Assembly: GCF_043555885.1 (NCBI RefSeq)
Contig: NZ_JBIGHX010000010.1
Coordinates: 1-64,000 of the forward strand
Reading direction: 5' to 3'
Length of the DNA stretch: 64,000 nucleotides
DNA from: Pelomonas lactea
GTDB taxonomy: Bacteria > Pseudomonadota > Gammaproteobacteria > Burkholderiales > Burkholderiaceae_C
Shown: positions 1 through 8,308 of the stretch, one piece after another
Position numbering within the stretch: the stretch's first letter is position 1
Layout of the letters: each line of letters opens with the position of its first letter
Notes under the pieces: generated by a model
What the model saw: the letters and a program-made list of their open reading frames with translations, nothing else
Database searches by the model: none
What the model was told of the DNA's origin: nothing
Program-made: the position numbers and the translations under genes

Positions 1-129
1 CTGCCGCGCACCGCCGCCGAGATCGCCCAGGACGAGGCCGACCGCGCCCGCGCGCTCAGCGATGCCTGGCTCAAGGAGCTGGAAGAGCGCGCCAAGGCGC
101 AGTGGCAGCAGCTGGTGGGGGGCAAGTGA
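1..129 (+). CDS. 3' end of an unidentified gene (5' truncated)
   Basis: Only the last 42 codons are inside the window, ending with TGA at 127-129. The tail is rich in Ala, Glu, Arg and Lys and ends in LVGGK; it looks like a charged helix. No motif identifies the family, so I assign no function. It lies 124 bp before the PEP-CTERM gene on the same strand, and I see no clear terminator between them. Confidence 0.6.
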   Translation: MPRTAAEIAQDEADRARALSDAWLKELEERAKAQWQQLVGGK

Positions 130-253
130 CCGCCCTCGTTTCGTCGCCTGGGCACCACGCCCGCGTCCCGTGCTCCGGGGATAGTCGCCGCGCGGCGGCT
201 TCCCTAGGATGCGTTATCCGCGCTTTGGCGCGCCCGACTTTCGGACCTTCCCC

Positions 254-883
254 ATGACCCTCGCCTCATCTTCCCGCCGCTGGCTGTCTGCCGCCCTGCT
301 GTCGCTGGGCGCCCTGGCCGGTTCCGCCCAGGCGGCGCCCACCGTCGTCACGCTGTACGGCGGCATCAACGGCTTCGGTGTGACGCCTGCTCTCGGCGTT
401 GGCGAGTTCTTCCTGTTCAATGACCTGCCCTCGGCTGGCGACAGCTCCGAAGCCGATGCGTGGATCGCCCAGGGCGGCTTCAGCGCGTTGCTGAACACCG
501 GCTACAGCGGTGACCTGGTCGACAGCGCCGTGCTGAAGGTCGTCAGCGGTGGCTGGGGCTTCGGCGGCCAGGCCAGCCTGTACCTGAACGGCGAGTTCGT
601 CGGCAAGATCTCCGATGGCGACCCGGGCACCGAGCAGTTCAACAAGGTTGTCGAAGACAGCTTCGACCTGATCGACCTGCTGAACCTGCTGACTGGCGTC
701 AACGACAAGTTCGAGATCCGCCCGGCGGATGGTTCCGACGGTGGCGCGGTGGACTACCTGCAGCTGACCTTCGTGCTGCCCGACACCGGCACGCCCAACA
801 CGGTGCCCGAGCCTGCCAGCGCCGTGCTGGCCGGCATTGCGGTGGCCGGGGCCGCGCTGGCGCGCCGCCGCCGCCGCGACTGA
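254..883 (+). CDS. PEP-CTERM sorting domain protein
   Basis: A 209-residue exported protein. I chose the ATG at 254 because a signal peptide begins there: two Arg, then a Leu/Ala core ending in AQA around residue 27. An in-frame ATG at 209 would add 15 residues ahead of it. The last 26 residues are a textbook PEP-CTERM tag: VPEP near 184, a hydrophobic helix, then RRRRR. In this family the tag is recognised by exosortase, which cuts the protein and passes it to the cell surface or exopolysaccharide. The middle shows no known enzyme motif. No exosortase gene is in the window, but a CAAX-protease relative of the type tied to exosortase genomes is at 21360-22043. A strong terminator follows directly. 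Confidence 0.85.
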   Translation: MTLASSSRRWLSAALLSLGALAGSAQAAPTVVTLYGGINGFGVTPALGVGEFFLFNDLPSAGDSSEADAWIAQGGFSALLNTGYSGDLVDSAVLKVVSGGWGFGGQASLYLNGEFVGKISDGDPGTEQFNKVVEDSFDLIDLLNLLTGVNDKFEIRPADGSDGGAVDYLQLTFVLPDTGTPNTVPEPASAVLAGIAVAGAALARRRRRD

Positions 884-901
884 CGCTTTCACGGACACTC
901 A

Positions 902-929
902 CGCGCCGGCCTTTTTGGCCGGCGCGTTT
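902..929 (+). terminator. Intrinsic terminator after the PEP-CTERM gene
   Basis: A perfect 10-bp GC-only stem (902-911 with 917-926) encloses a TTTTT loop and is followed by TTTCGTTT. It separates the PEP-CTERM gene from the export operon, whose first start codon lies only 17 bp further on. Confidence 0.85.
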
Positions 930-943
930 CGTTTGGGCCTGCC

Positions 944-2299
944 GTGATCCGACGCCTCACCCGCCTCCTGCCCCTGTTCGTTGCCCTGCCGGTCGCGGCG
1001 CAGACGCTGCCCGAGCTCGCCGACCGCGCGCTGGCGGCCGACCCCGCCGTGCGGGCCACCGGCGCGTCGCTGCGCGCTGCCGAGGAGCGGCTGGTGCAGG
1101 CGCGCGCCGCCTACGGCCCCACGGCCAACCTGACCGCCACGTCCACCGAGACGCGCTACCAGGAGCTGCCGGCCGGCCAGACGCGGCCCTTTCGCGCCGA
1201 CCAGTACGCCTTCCAGGTCACTCAGCCCGTCTGGCGCGGCGCGCTGTACCCGGCGCTGCAGGCCGCGCGCAGCCAGCTGGAGCAGGCCGGCAATGCGCTG
1301 CTGCAGTCGCGCCTGGAGGCGCAGCAGCGGCTGGCCGAGGCGGTGCTGGAGGTGTTCAAGTCGCGCGACGTGGTGGCTCACGCCACGGCGCTGCGCGAGG
1401 CCTACGGCGAGCAGCTGGCCGCGGCGCGGCGCGGCTTCCAGGTCGGCCGTGCGGCCGCACCCGAGGTGCGCGAGGCCGAGGCGCGGGTGGACAACGCCAT
1501 CGCCCAGCTGCTGGCCGCCGAGGCCGAGCTGGACCTGCGCCAGCAGGTGCTGGCCGAGGTGGCCAACGGCCCCGTGCCGGCGCTGCTGGCCCGCGCCGTG
1601 GCGCCCGAGGCGCTGCCCGTGCTGCCGGCCGACAGCGTGCTGGAGTGGCTGTCCCAGGCCGAGGCCGAGAGCCCGCAGCTGCGCCAGGCGCGGCTGGCCG
1701 TGGACGCCGCCGAGGCCGAGACGCGCAAGGCCTCGCTGGCCCATGCGCCCACGGTGGACATCAACTACAACTACACCCACTCCAGCGACACCGGCACGGC
1801 CACCAGCATCTTCCCGCGCCGCGGCAACTCGTCGGCCATCGGTGCCACGCTGACCATCCCGCTGTTCGCCAGCGGCGCCACGCAGTCCAAGGTCGTCGAG
1901 ACGCTGGCGCTGCGCGACAAGGCCGCCAGCGAGCTGGACCTGGCCCGCCGCACGCTGGTCATCGGCGTGCGCCAGGCCTTCGTCGCCACGCTGTCGGCGC
2001 TGTCGCAGGCCAAGGCGCTGGCCACGGCCGAGCGCTCGCAGGCGCTGTCGGTGCGCGCCAACCAGCGCGGCTTCGAGGTGGGCATCAAGACCAACGCCGA
2101 CGTGCTGGAGGCGCAGGGCAAGCTGTTCGAGGCCCGGCGTGACCTGTCCCGTGCCCGGCACGACGCCTGGGCGGGTTATTTCAGGCTGCGCGCGCTGTCG
2201 GGCCAGCTCGGCGAGGCCGACTGGCAGGCGCTGGACGCGCAGCTCGTGGCCCACCGGCCGGTCGACCTCAACCGCGCCCGCGAGCGCAGCGGCTCATGA
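944..2299 (+). CDS. TolC-family outer membrane channel protein
   Basis: A 451-residue outer-membrane efflux protein that starts with GTG. It has a signal peptide (two Arg, Leu-rich core, cleavage near AAQ at about residue 20) and the two long Ala/Glu/Arg-rich helical repeats of TolC proteins, with the typical N-terminal LPELADRAL and a TLTIPLFASGATQSKV strand region near 300. TolC channels carry substrates of type I secretion and efflux pumps across the outer membrane. It is the first gene of a plus-strand operon and overlaps the next by ATGA, so the adaptor proteins downstream are its likely partners. The family is clear; the substrate is not. Confidence 0.9.
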   Translation: MIRRLTRLLPLFVALPVAAQTLPELADRALAADPAVRATGASLRAAEERLVQARAAYGPTANLTATSTETRYQELPAGQTRPFRADQYAFQVTQPVWRGALYPALQAARSQLEQAGNALLQSRLEAQQRLAEAVLEVFKSRDVVAHATALREAYGEQLAAARRGFQVGRAAAPEVREAEARVDNAIAQLLAAEAELDLRQQVLAEVANGPVPALLARAVAPEALPVLPADSVLEWLSQAEAESPQLRQARLAVDAAEAETRKASLAHAPTVDINYNYTHSSDTGTATSIFPRRGNSSAIGATLTIPLFASGATQSKVVETLALRDKAASELDLARRTLVIGVRQAFVATLSALSQAKALATAERSQALSVRANQRGFEVGIKTNADVLEAQGKLFEARRDLSRARHDAWAGYFRLRALSGQLGEADWQALDAQLVAHRPVDLNRARERSGS

Positions 2300-4014
2300 C
2301 GGCCGACGACCACGACCTCGTGCTGCCGCCGCCCGCGCCCGTCGCGCAGGCGGCCGAGCTGGCGCCGGCGCTGGCGATGTGGCTGCAGCGGCTGCACGCG
2401 GCCGGCCTGGGTTGCCAGGGCGTCGCGCTGCACGCGGCCGACGCCGCCTGGCGCGCGCCGTTCGAGCGCGCCGACGTGGCCGACGCCTGGGCCGAGGCCC
2501 GTGCCCGCGTGACGCGCGACAGCCCCGTCGCGCTGAGCCGCGTGGCCACCGGCGAGCTGATGGTGGCCACCCACCTGGCCCTGCCCAGCGGCCAGCCCGG
2601 CATCGTGGGCGCGCTGCTCAGCCCGCCGCACAACGACCGCAGCCTGCAACTGCTGCTGCTGTCGCTGGGCTGGCTGCAGCTGACGCTGAGCGCCGCCAGC
2701 CTCGCGCACAACCAGCGCGCGGCCGAGCTGCTGGAGCTGATGGGCCACGTGGCATCGCACCGTCGCGCGCGCGCCGCGGCGCAGGACTGGGTCAACCGCA
2801 CGGCGGCCTGGGCACGGCGGGAACTGCCGGCCGAAGGGGAACTGCGGCTGTCGCTGTTCGAGGTGCGCCACGAGCGCACGCACTGGTGGGTGGCGGCCGA
2901 CGTGTCTCACGCCGAGACCGGCAGCCCCGCGCTGCGGGCGGCGGGCGAGGTGGCGCAGCGCGCCTTCGTCGAGGGCCGCGAGCTGGTGGAAGACGGCGTC
3001 TGGGCGCTGCCGCTGCTGGACCGGGGCGAGGTGGCGGCCGTGCTGGTGGCGCAGGGCGACGCGTCGCCGGCCGCGCAGCAGGTGCTGCGCACCAGCGCCA
3101 CGCTGGCCGAGCCGCTGCTGCGCCACTGGCGCACGGCCGAGCTGCCGCTGCCGGTGCAGGCCTGGCGCGCGCTGCGCCGCGTGGTGGACCGCCTGCGCGG
3201 CCCTGGCCATCGGGCCTGGAAGGTCGGTGCGGCGGCCGTGGCCGTCGTGCTCGTCGTGCTGCTGCTGGTGCCGGTGGACGACCGCGTGACCGCGCACACC
3301 GTCATCGAGGGCCGCACGCGCCAGCTCGTCACGGCGCCGTTCGAGGGCTTCATCGCCGAGGCGCTGGTGCGGCCGGGCGACCGCGTGCGCCAGGGCCAGG
3401 TCTTGCTGCGCTTGGATGACCGCGAGCTGAAGCTGGACCAGGCCCGGCTGCGCGGCGAGCGCGACCAGGCCGCCGCCAAGCTGCGCCAGGCCATGGCCGA
3501 CCGCGAGGCCGCGTCCGTCGCGCTGGCCAGCGCCGAGCTGCAGGGCGCCGAAGGCCAGCTCGCGCTGGTGGAGGCCAAGCTGGCGCGCGCGCAGCTGGTG
3601 GCGCCCATCGATGGCCTGGTCGTCAGCGGCGACTGGGTGCAGCAGCTGGGCAGCCCGGCCGAGCTGGGCAAGGAGATGTTCGAGATTGCCGCCGAGGGCT
3701 ACCGCGTCGTGCTGCACGTGCCCGAGCGCGACATCGCCCGCGTGCGCGTGGGTCAGCCCGGCGTGCTGCGCCTGGCCGGCCAGCCGCATGCCGGCCACGA
3801 CTTCGAGCTCAGTCGCGTGACGGCCACCGCCAGCGTGCAGGACGGTGCCAACGGCTTCCGCGCCGAGGCCGCGTGGCGGGGCGAGGTGCCGGCGCTGAGC
3901 CCCGGCATGCAGGGCGTGGCCAAGGTGGTTGTCGGTCGGTCCAACCTGCTGACGATCTGGACGCGCGAGTCCGTCGACTGGCTGCGTCTCAAACTCTGGC
4001 AGTACTGGATATAG
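2296..4014 (+). CDS. HlyD-type adaptor with N-terminal GAF-like cytosolic half
   Basis: A 572-residue protein. Residues 1 to about 300 have no signal peptide and look like a GAF-type sensor domain in the cytosol. A single membrane helix lies near 311-330 (AVAVVLVVLLLVPV). The rest is an HlyD/membrane-fusion adaptor: a lipoyl-like half (FEGFIAEALVRPGDRV), a coiled-coil hairpin rich in Ala/Glu/Arg, the second lipoyl half (APIDGLVVSGDW) and a beta barrel. Such adaptors link an inner-membrane motor to TolC. The GAF-like front suggests that the pump senses a cytosolic signal, but I cannot name a ligand. The gene overlaps the TolC gene by 4 bp. After it the operon is interrupted by a 138-bp gap holding a repeat. 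Confidence 0.8.
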   Translation: MTADDHDLVLPPPAPVAQAAELAPALAMWLQRLHAAGLGCQGVALHAADAAWRAPFERADVADAWAEARARVTRDSPVALSRVATGELMVATHLALPSGQPGIVGALLSPPHNDRSLQLLLLSLGWLQLTLSAASLAHNQRAAELLELMGHVASHRRARAAAQDWVNRTAAWARRELPAEGELRLSLFEVRHERTHWWVAADVSHAETGSPALRAAGEVAQRAFVEGRELVEDGVWALPLLDRGEVAAVLVAQGDASPAAQQVLRTSATLAEPLLRHWRTAELPLPVQAWRALRRVVDRLRGPGHRAWKVGAAAVAVVLVVLLLVPVDDRVTAHTVIEGRTRQLVTAPFEGFIAEALVRPGDRVRQGQVLLRLDDRELKLDQARLRGERDQAAAKLRQAMADREAASVALASAELQGAEGQLALVEAKLARAQLVAPIDGLVVSGDWVQQLGSPAELGKEMFEIAAEGYRVVLHVPERDIARVRVGQPGVLRLAGQPHAGHDFELSRVTATASVQDGANGFRAEAAWRGEVPALSPGMQGVAKVVVGRSNLLTIWTRESVDWLRLKLWQYWI

Positions 4015-4025
4015 ACGACATGGCG

Positions 4026-4143
4026 CCCCTCGTCCAACGAGTACGTTGGCCGGTCCCCCGAGGGGACGGCGATGCATGCGGCATTGAGCCGCACGCACAT
4101 CGCCAGGACGGGCCGGCTTGGGAGCGGCCCGGCGCTCGGCCCG
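4026..4143 (+). repeat. Dispersed palindromic repeat, copy 1 (modules C-B-A')
   Basis: Three stem-loops in a row. Module C (4026-4065) has CCCCTCG/CGAGGGG arms around a nested CCAACG/CGTTGG stem. Module B (4068-4104) has GGCGATG/CATCGCC arms around GCGGC/GCCGC. Module A (4110-4143) has GGGCCG/CGGCCC arms. The same modules occur at 36825, 45143 and 56848. This copy sits inside an operon between two genes that should be co-translated, and an in-frame ATG at 4072 lies within it. Confidence 0.85.
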
Positions 4144-4152
4144 GGAGCTGAC

Positions 4153-6315
4153 ATGCAGGCGCTGCTTTCGGAGCACTGGCACGCGCTGCGCCACCTGCGC
4201 CCCCGGCTGCGTGACGGCGTCGAGCCGCTGCACCGCCGGCTGCGCGGCCGCTCGTGGGTGCTGCTGTCCGACCCGGTGGCGCAGCGCTTTCACCGCATGA
4301 CGCCCGAGGTGTGGCGCGTGCTGTCGCTGTGCGACGGGCGCCGCACGCTGGACGAGGTCTGGGACGCCGCCTGCGCCGCGGCCAGCGATGACGGCGCGAC
4401 GATCTCGCAGCATGAGCTGGTGCAGCTGGTGTCGTCGCTGCACGCCAACGACCTGCTGCAGACGCAGGTCTCGCCCGACGCCGGCGAGGTGTTCGAGCGC
4501 TTCCAGCGCCAGCGCAAGGCCAAGTTCAAGCAGAACTGGCTGAACCTGATGAGCCTGCGGCTGCCGCTGTTCCACCCCGACGCGTGGTTCGACCGGCAGA
4601 CCGTGCTGGCACGTGCGCTGTTCAGCCTGCCGGTGCTGCTGCTGTGGCTGGCCCTCGTCGTGCCCGCGGCGGTGCTGGGCGCGCAGCACTGGCAGGCGCT
4701 GACGCAGAACCTGTCGGACCGCGTGCTGTCCGCCAGCAACCTGGTGCTGCTGTGGTTCGTCTACCCCGTCGTCAAGGCGGTGCACGAGTGGGCGCATGGC
4801 CTGGCCGTGAAGGCGCATGGCGGCACGGTGCGGGAGGTGGGGTTGCTGTTCATCCTGTTCACGCCGGTGCCGTATGTGGACGCGACGTCGTCCTACGGCT
4901 TCCCGTCCAAGTGGGCGCGGGCGCAGGTGGCGGCGGCGGGCATCCTGGCCGAGCTGGCGCTAGGCGCCGTGGCGTTGTTCGTGTGGCTGGCGGCCGAGCC
5001 GGGGCTGCTGACCGCGGTGGCCTACAACGTCATCCTCATCGCCGGTGTGTCGACGCTGCTGGTCAACGGCAACCCGTTGATGCGCTACGACGGCTACTTC
5101 ATCGCGACCGACCTGCTGGAGCTGCCCAACCTGGCGCAGCGCGCCCAGGCCTACTGGGTCTACCTCAGCGACCGCTGGCTGTTCGGCGCGCGCGACGCTG
5201 AACCGCCCATGGTGTCGGACGGCGAGCGCTGGATCCTGTTCCTCTACGGCGCCATCGCGCCCGTCTACCGGCTGCTCATCACGGTCGGGCTGATCTGGTT
5301 CGTCGCCAGCGAGTACCTGCTGATCGGCGCCATCATGGCCATCATGGCGGGCTGGCAGGCGCTGGTGATGCCGCTGTGGAAGGCCTGGAAGCACCTGGAC
5401 GAAGGCGGTTCGCTGGCGCGCCGGCGCGACCTGGCCAAGCGCCGCGCGCTGCTGCTGGCGGCGGGCGTGCTGGGCTTTCTGGGCCTGGTGCCGCTGCCGT
5501 TCTACTCGGTGCACCAGGGCGTGGTGTGGCTGCCGGACGAGGCGCTGGTGCGCGCCGAGGCGGCCGGCCAGATCAGCGCCGTGAAGGCGGCGCCGGGCAG
5601 CGCGGTGGCGCGCGGCGGCGCCATCCTCAGGATCGACAACCTGCCGCTGCAGGCCGAGCTCGCGCAGGCCGCCGCGGCGCTGGCGCAGACCGAGGCCACG
5701 CTGCGCCGCGCCGAGGTGGCCGAGCCGGCGCGCGCCATCCCGCTGCGCACCGAGCTGGCCGCGCGGCAGCAGCGCTACGAGGAAGCGCGCGCCCGCGTCG
5801 CCGCGCTGGACGTGGCGGCCAACGTCGCCGGCCGCTGGGTGCCCGACGCGCCCACCGAGCTGACCGGCCGCGCCGTCAAGCGCGGCGAGCTGCTGGGCTA
5901 CCTCGTCGCCGGGCCGACCGACCGCGTGCGCGTGGCTGTGTCGCAGGAGGATGCCGACCTCGTGAAGCACCGCCTTTCCTCCAATCCGGGGGGCGTGCAG
6001 GTGCGGCTGATGCAGTGGCCGCACGCCACGCAGGACGCGAGCGTGCGCCGCCAGGTGCCGGGTGGCGGCTTCGAGCTGGTGTCGCCGGCGCTGGGCTCGT
6101 CGGGCGGCGGCGAGGTGGCGGTGGACCCGTCCAAGGAGGGCGGCAAGCACAGCCTGCGCCGCGTGTTCGACATCGAGCTGCAGCTGGCCCGGCCGTCGCC
6201 CAGCGCCGTGTTCGGCGACAAGGTCTGGGTGCGCTTCGACCTGGGCGCCACGCCGCTGGCGGCGCAGTGGCTGCTGCGGCTGCGCCAGGCCTTCCTCGCG
6301 AGGCTGAATGTCTAG
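4153..6315 (+). CDS. PqqD-like / M50 site-2 protease / HlyD hybrid membrane protein
   Basis: A 720-residue protein from the ATG at 4153; the in-frame ATG at 4072 lies inside a repeat and I reject it. Residues 1-110 resemble a PqqD-type peptide-binding domain. Several membrane helices follow, with the M50 metalloprotease motif HEWAH at 211-215 and the second metal-binding motif RYDGYF with D313. After more helices, residues from about 465 form an HlyD-like lipoyl/hairpin/barrel region (AAGQISAVKAAPGSAV). Site-2 proteases cut substrates inside the membrane, and PqqD-like domains bind leader peptides in peptide-maturation systems. The fusion suggests a protein that recognises, trims and hands over a substrate within the export complex. 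It overlaps the SecA-like gene by 8 bp. Confidence 0.8.
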   Translation: MQALLSEHWHALRHLRPRLRDGVEPLHRRLRGRSWVLLSDPVAQRFHRMTPEVWRVLSLCDGRRTLDEVWDAACAAASDDGATISQHELVQLVSSLHANDLLQTQVSPDAGEVFERFQRQRKAKFKQNWLNLMSLRLPLFHPDAWFDRQTVLARALFSLPVLLLWLALVVPAAVLGAQHWQALTQNLSDRVLSASNLVLLWFVYPVVKAVHEWAHGLAVKAHGGTVREVGLLFILFTPVPYVDATSSYGFPSKWARAQVAAAGILAELALGAVALFVWLAAEPGLLTAVAYNVILIAGVSTLLVNGNPLMRYDGYFIATDLLELPNLAQRAQAYWVYLSDRWLFGARDAEPPMVSDGERWILFLYGAIAPVYRLLITVGLIWFVASEYLLIGAIMAIMAGWQALVMPLWKAWKHLDEGGSLARRRDLAKRRALLLAAGVLGFLGLVPLPFYSVHQGVVWLPDEALVRAEAAGQISAVKAAPGSAVARGGAILRIDNLPLQAELAQAAAALAQTEATLRRAEVAEPARAIPLRTELAARQQRYEEARARVAALDVAANVAGRWVPDAPTELTGRAVKRGELLGYLVAGPTDRVRVAVSQEDADLVKHRLSSNPGGVQVRLMQWPHATQDASVRRQVPGGGFELVSPALGSSGGGEVAVDPSKEGGKHSLRRVFDIELQLARPSPSAVFGDKVWVRFDLGATPLAAQWLLRLRQAFLARLNV

Positions 6316-8308
6316 CCTGGCCGCCGACCTGCGCTGGCTCAAGGCCCTGGCCGGCCCGGAGTTCCGCCGCGCCGACACGCTGCGTGACGAGCGTGGCGCC
6401 GAGGGTGACCAGAAGCTGGAGCGCTGGCTGCGCGACGTGGCCGGCTGGCTGCCGGTGCGGAGCGAGTCGGCCGCCAGCGTGGCCGCGCTGAGTGCCGCCA
6501 TCGCCGCGCAGCCGCTGCGCGATGCAGAGGACGAGGCCGTCGTGCGGCAGCTGCTGGACGCGATGGCCGCGCTGCGCGCCGCGCCCCACGACGGCGCCGC
6601 ACTGGCCCGCGCGCTGGGCGCCGTCGGCGAGGCGGCGCGGCGCCGGCTGGGCCTGTGGCCGCACCCCGTGCAGTTCGCCGGCGCGCGCCTGCTCATCACC
6701 GGCCAGCTGGCCGAGATGCGCACCGGCGAGGGCAAGACGCTGGTGGCCGCGCTGGCCGCCACGGTGATGGCCGCCAGCGGCGCGCGCGTGCATGTCGTCA
6801 GCACCAACGACTACCTCGCGCAGCGCGACTGCGAGGAGATGGCGCCGCTGTTCGCGTTCTTCGGCCTGGCCGGCGGCTTCGTCAAGGGCGGCATGGAGCC
6901 CGACGAGCGCCGCACCGCCTACCGGCATGCGGTCTGCTACGTCAGCGGCAAGGAGCTGGTGTTCGACTACCTGAAGGACCGCCTCGCCGGCCACGGCCTG
7001 CTGCCGGGCCGCGTGGCCGGCCTGCGCGGCTTCGTGCGCGGCGAGTCGGCCGAGCCGCTGATCCCGGCGCTGCACTTCGCCATCGTCGACGAGGCCGACA
7101 GCGTGCTCATCGACGAGGCCCGCACGCCGATGATCATCTCGCAGGAGTCCGAAGGCATCCACGAGCCGGCGCTGCTGGCCTGGGCCATTGCCGCCGCGCG
7201 CGAGCTGCGCGAGGGCCAGCACTTCACGCTGAAGCTGGCCACCCGCGAGGTGGAGCTCAAGCCCGGCGCGCTGGATGCCTGCCCGCCGCTGCCCGACGGC
7301 GTGCGGCCCGTGTGGCGGGCGCGGCCGTGGCGCGAGCAGCTGCTGCGCCAGGCGCTGACGGCGCTGCACTTCTACGAGCGCGATCAGCACTACATCCTGG
7401 CCCCCGGCGAGAAGCCCGAGGAGGGCCTCAAGGTGCAGATCGTCGACGAGAGCACCGGCCGCGTGATGGCCGACCGCAGCTGGGAGCAGGGCCTGCACCA
7501 GCTCATCGAGGCCAAGGAGGGCGTCAAGCTCACGGCGGGCCGCGACACGCTGGCGCGCATGACCTTCCAGCGCTTCTTCCGCCGCTACTACCTGCTGGCC
7601 GGGCTGACCGGCACCGCCGCCGAGGCGGCCCGTGAGCTGTGGGCCACCTACCGGCTGCGCGTGCGCCGGCTGCCGACGAACAAGCCCATCCAGCGCCGCG
7701 AGCTGCCGCCCGCCGTGCTGCCGGATGCCGCCGCCAAGTGGCAGGCCGTGGCCGACGAGGCCATGGCCGCCGCCGCGCGCGGCCAGGCGGTGCTGGTGGG
7801 CACCCGCAGCGTGGAGGCCAGCGAGGCCGTCGCCGCGGTATTCACCGCGCGCGGCGTGGAGGCCACCGTGCTGAACGCGCGCCAGGACGCCGAGGAGGCG
7901 GCCATCGTGTCGCGGGCCGGCGCGTCGGGACGCATCACCATCGCCACCAACATGGCCGGCCGCGGCACCGACATCAAGCCCGACGCGCAGGCGCTGGCCG
8001 CCGGCGGGCTGCACGTCGTCCTCACCGAGTTCCACGAGTCGCCGCGCGTGGACCGCCAGCTGTTCGGCCGCAGCGGCCGCCAGGGCCAGCCCGGCACCGT
8101 GCGGGCGCTGGTGGCGGCCGACGACCCACTCTTCAAAACCCTGCCACCCGCGCTGCGCGCCGCGCTCGCCCGCGGGCAAGGCCTGGCCCTGGCCGTGCGC
8201 CTGGCGCAGCGCGACGCCGAGCGCCGCGCCTGGCAGATGAGAAAACAGACCCTGCGGCAGGACCGCGAACTGCACCGCATCATCGGCATTGCCGGTTCCA
8301 CGACATGA
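6308..8308 (+). CDS. SecA-like translocase ATPase, shortened
   Basis: A 666-residue DEAD-family motor with all SecA ATPase motifs: MRTGEGKT (Walker A, K143), DEADSVLIDEARTP (Walker B, 261-274), ATNMAGRGTDIK (546-557) and GRSGRQGQPG (587-596). The preprotein-crosslinking region is present (IVDESTGRVM, EAKEGVKLTAGR). After motif VI only about 70 residues remain, so the helical scaffold, helical wing and zinc-binding tail of housekeeping SecA (about 900 residues) are missing. The first 115 residues are also unlike normal SecA. In context it is probably a dedicated motor that pushes a substrate through the TolC/HlyD assembly and not the general Sec ATPase. Its stop overlaps the next ATG (ATGA). 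Confidence 0.85.
   Translation: MSSLAADLRWLKALAGPEFRRADTLRDERGAEGDQKLERWLRDVAGWLPVRSESAASVAALSAAIAAQPLRDAEDEAVVRQLLDAMAALRAAPHDGAALARALGAVGEAARRRLGLWPHPVQFAGARLLITGQLAEMRTGEGKTLVAALAATVMAASGARVHVVSTNDYLAQRDCEEMAPLFAFFGLAGGFVKGGMEPDERRTAYRHAVCYVSGKELVFDYLKDRLAGHGLLPGRVAGLRGFVRGESAEPLIPALHFAIVDEADSVLIDEARTPMIISQESEGIHEPALLAWAIAAARELREGQHFTLKLATREVELKPGALDACPPLPDGVRPVWRARPWREQLLRQALTALHFYERDQHYILAPGEKPEEGLKVQIVDESTGRVMADRSWEQGLHQLIEAKEGVKLTAGRDTLARMTFQRFFRRYYLLAGLTGTAAEAARELWATYRLRVRRLPTNKPIQRRELPPAVLPDAAAKWQAVADEAMAAAARGQAVLVGTRSVEASEAVAAVFTARGVEATVLNARQDAEEAAIVSRAGASGRITIATNMAGRGTDIKPDAQALAAGGLHVVLTEFHESPRVDRQLFGRSGRQGQPGTVRALVAADDPLFKTLPPALRAALARGQGLALAVRLAQRDAERRAWQMRKQTLRQDRELHRIIGIAGSTT

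Noticed and set aside
899..2254. Long antisense open frame (minus strand) across the TolC gene
   Set aside because: Arg/Gln/Gly/His-rich composition without any domain; a by-product of high GC in the opposite frame. The same applies to long antisense frames at 2176-4818, 5876-8458, 25195-27852 and 53989-56703.
4072..4152. Upstream ATG of the M50-HlyD gene
   Set aside because: The 27 extra residues are encoded by the repeat's palindromes, so they are unlikely to be part of the protein.
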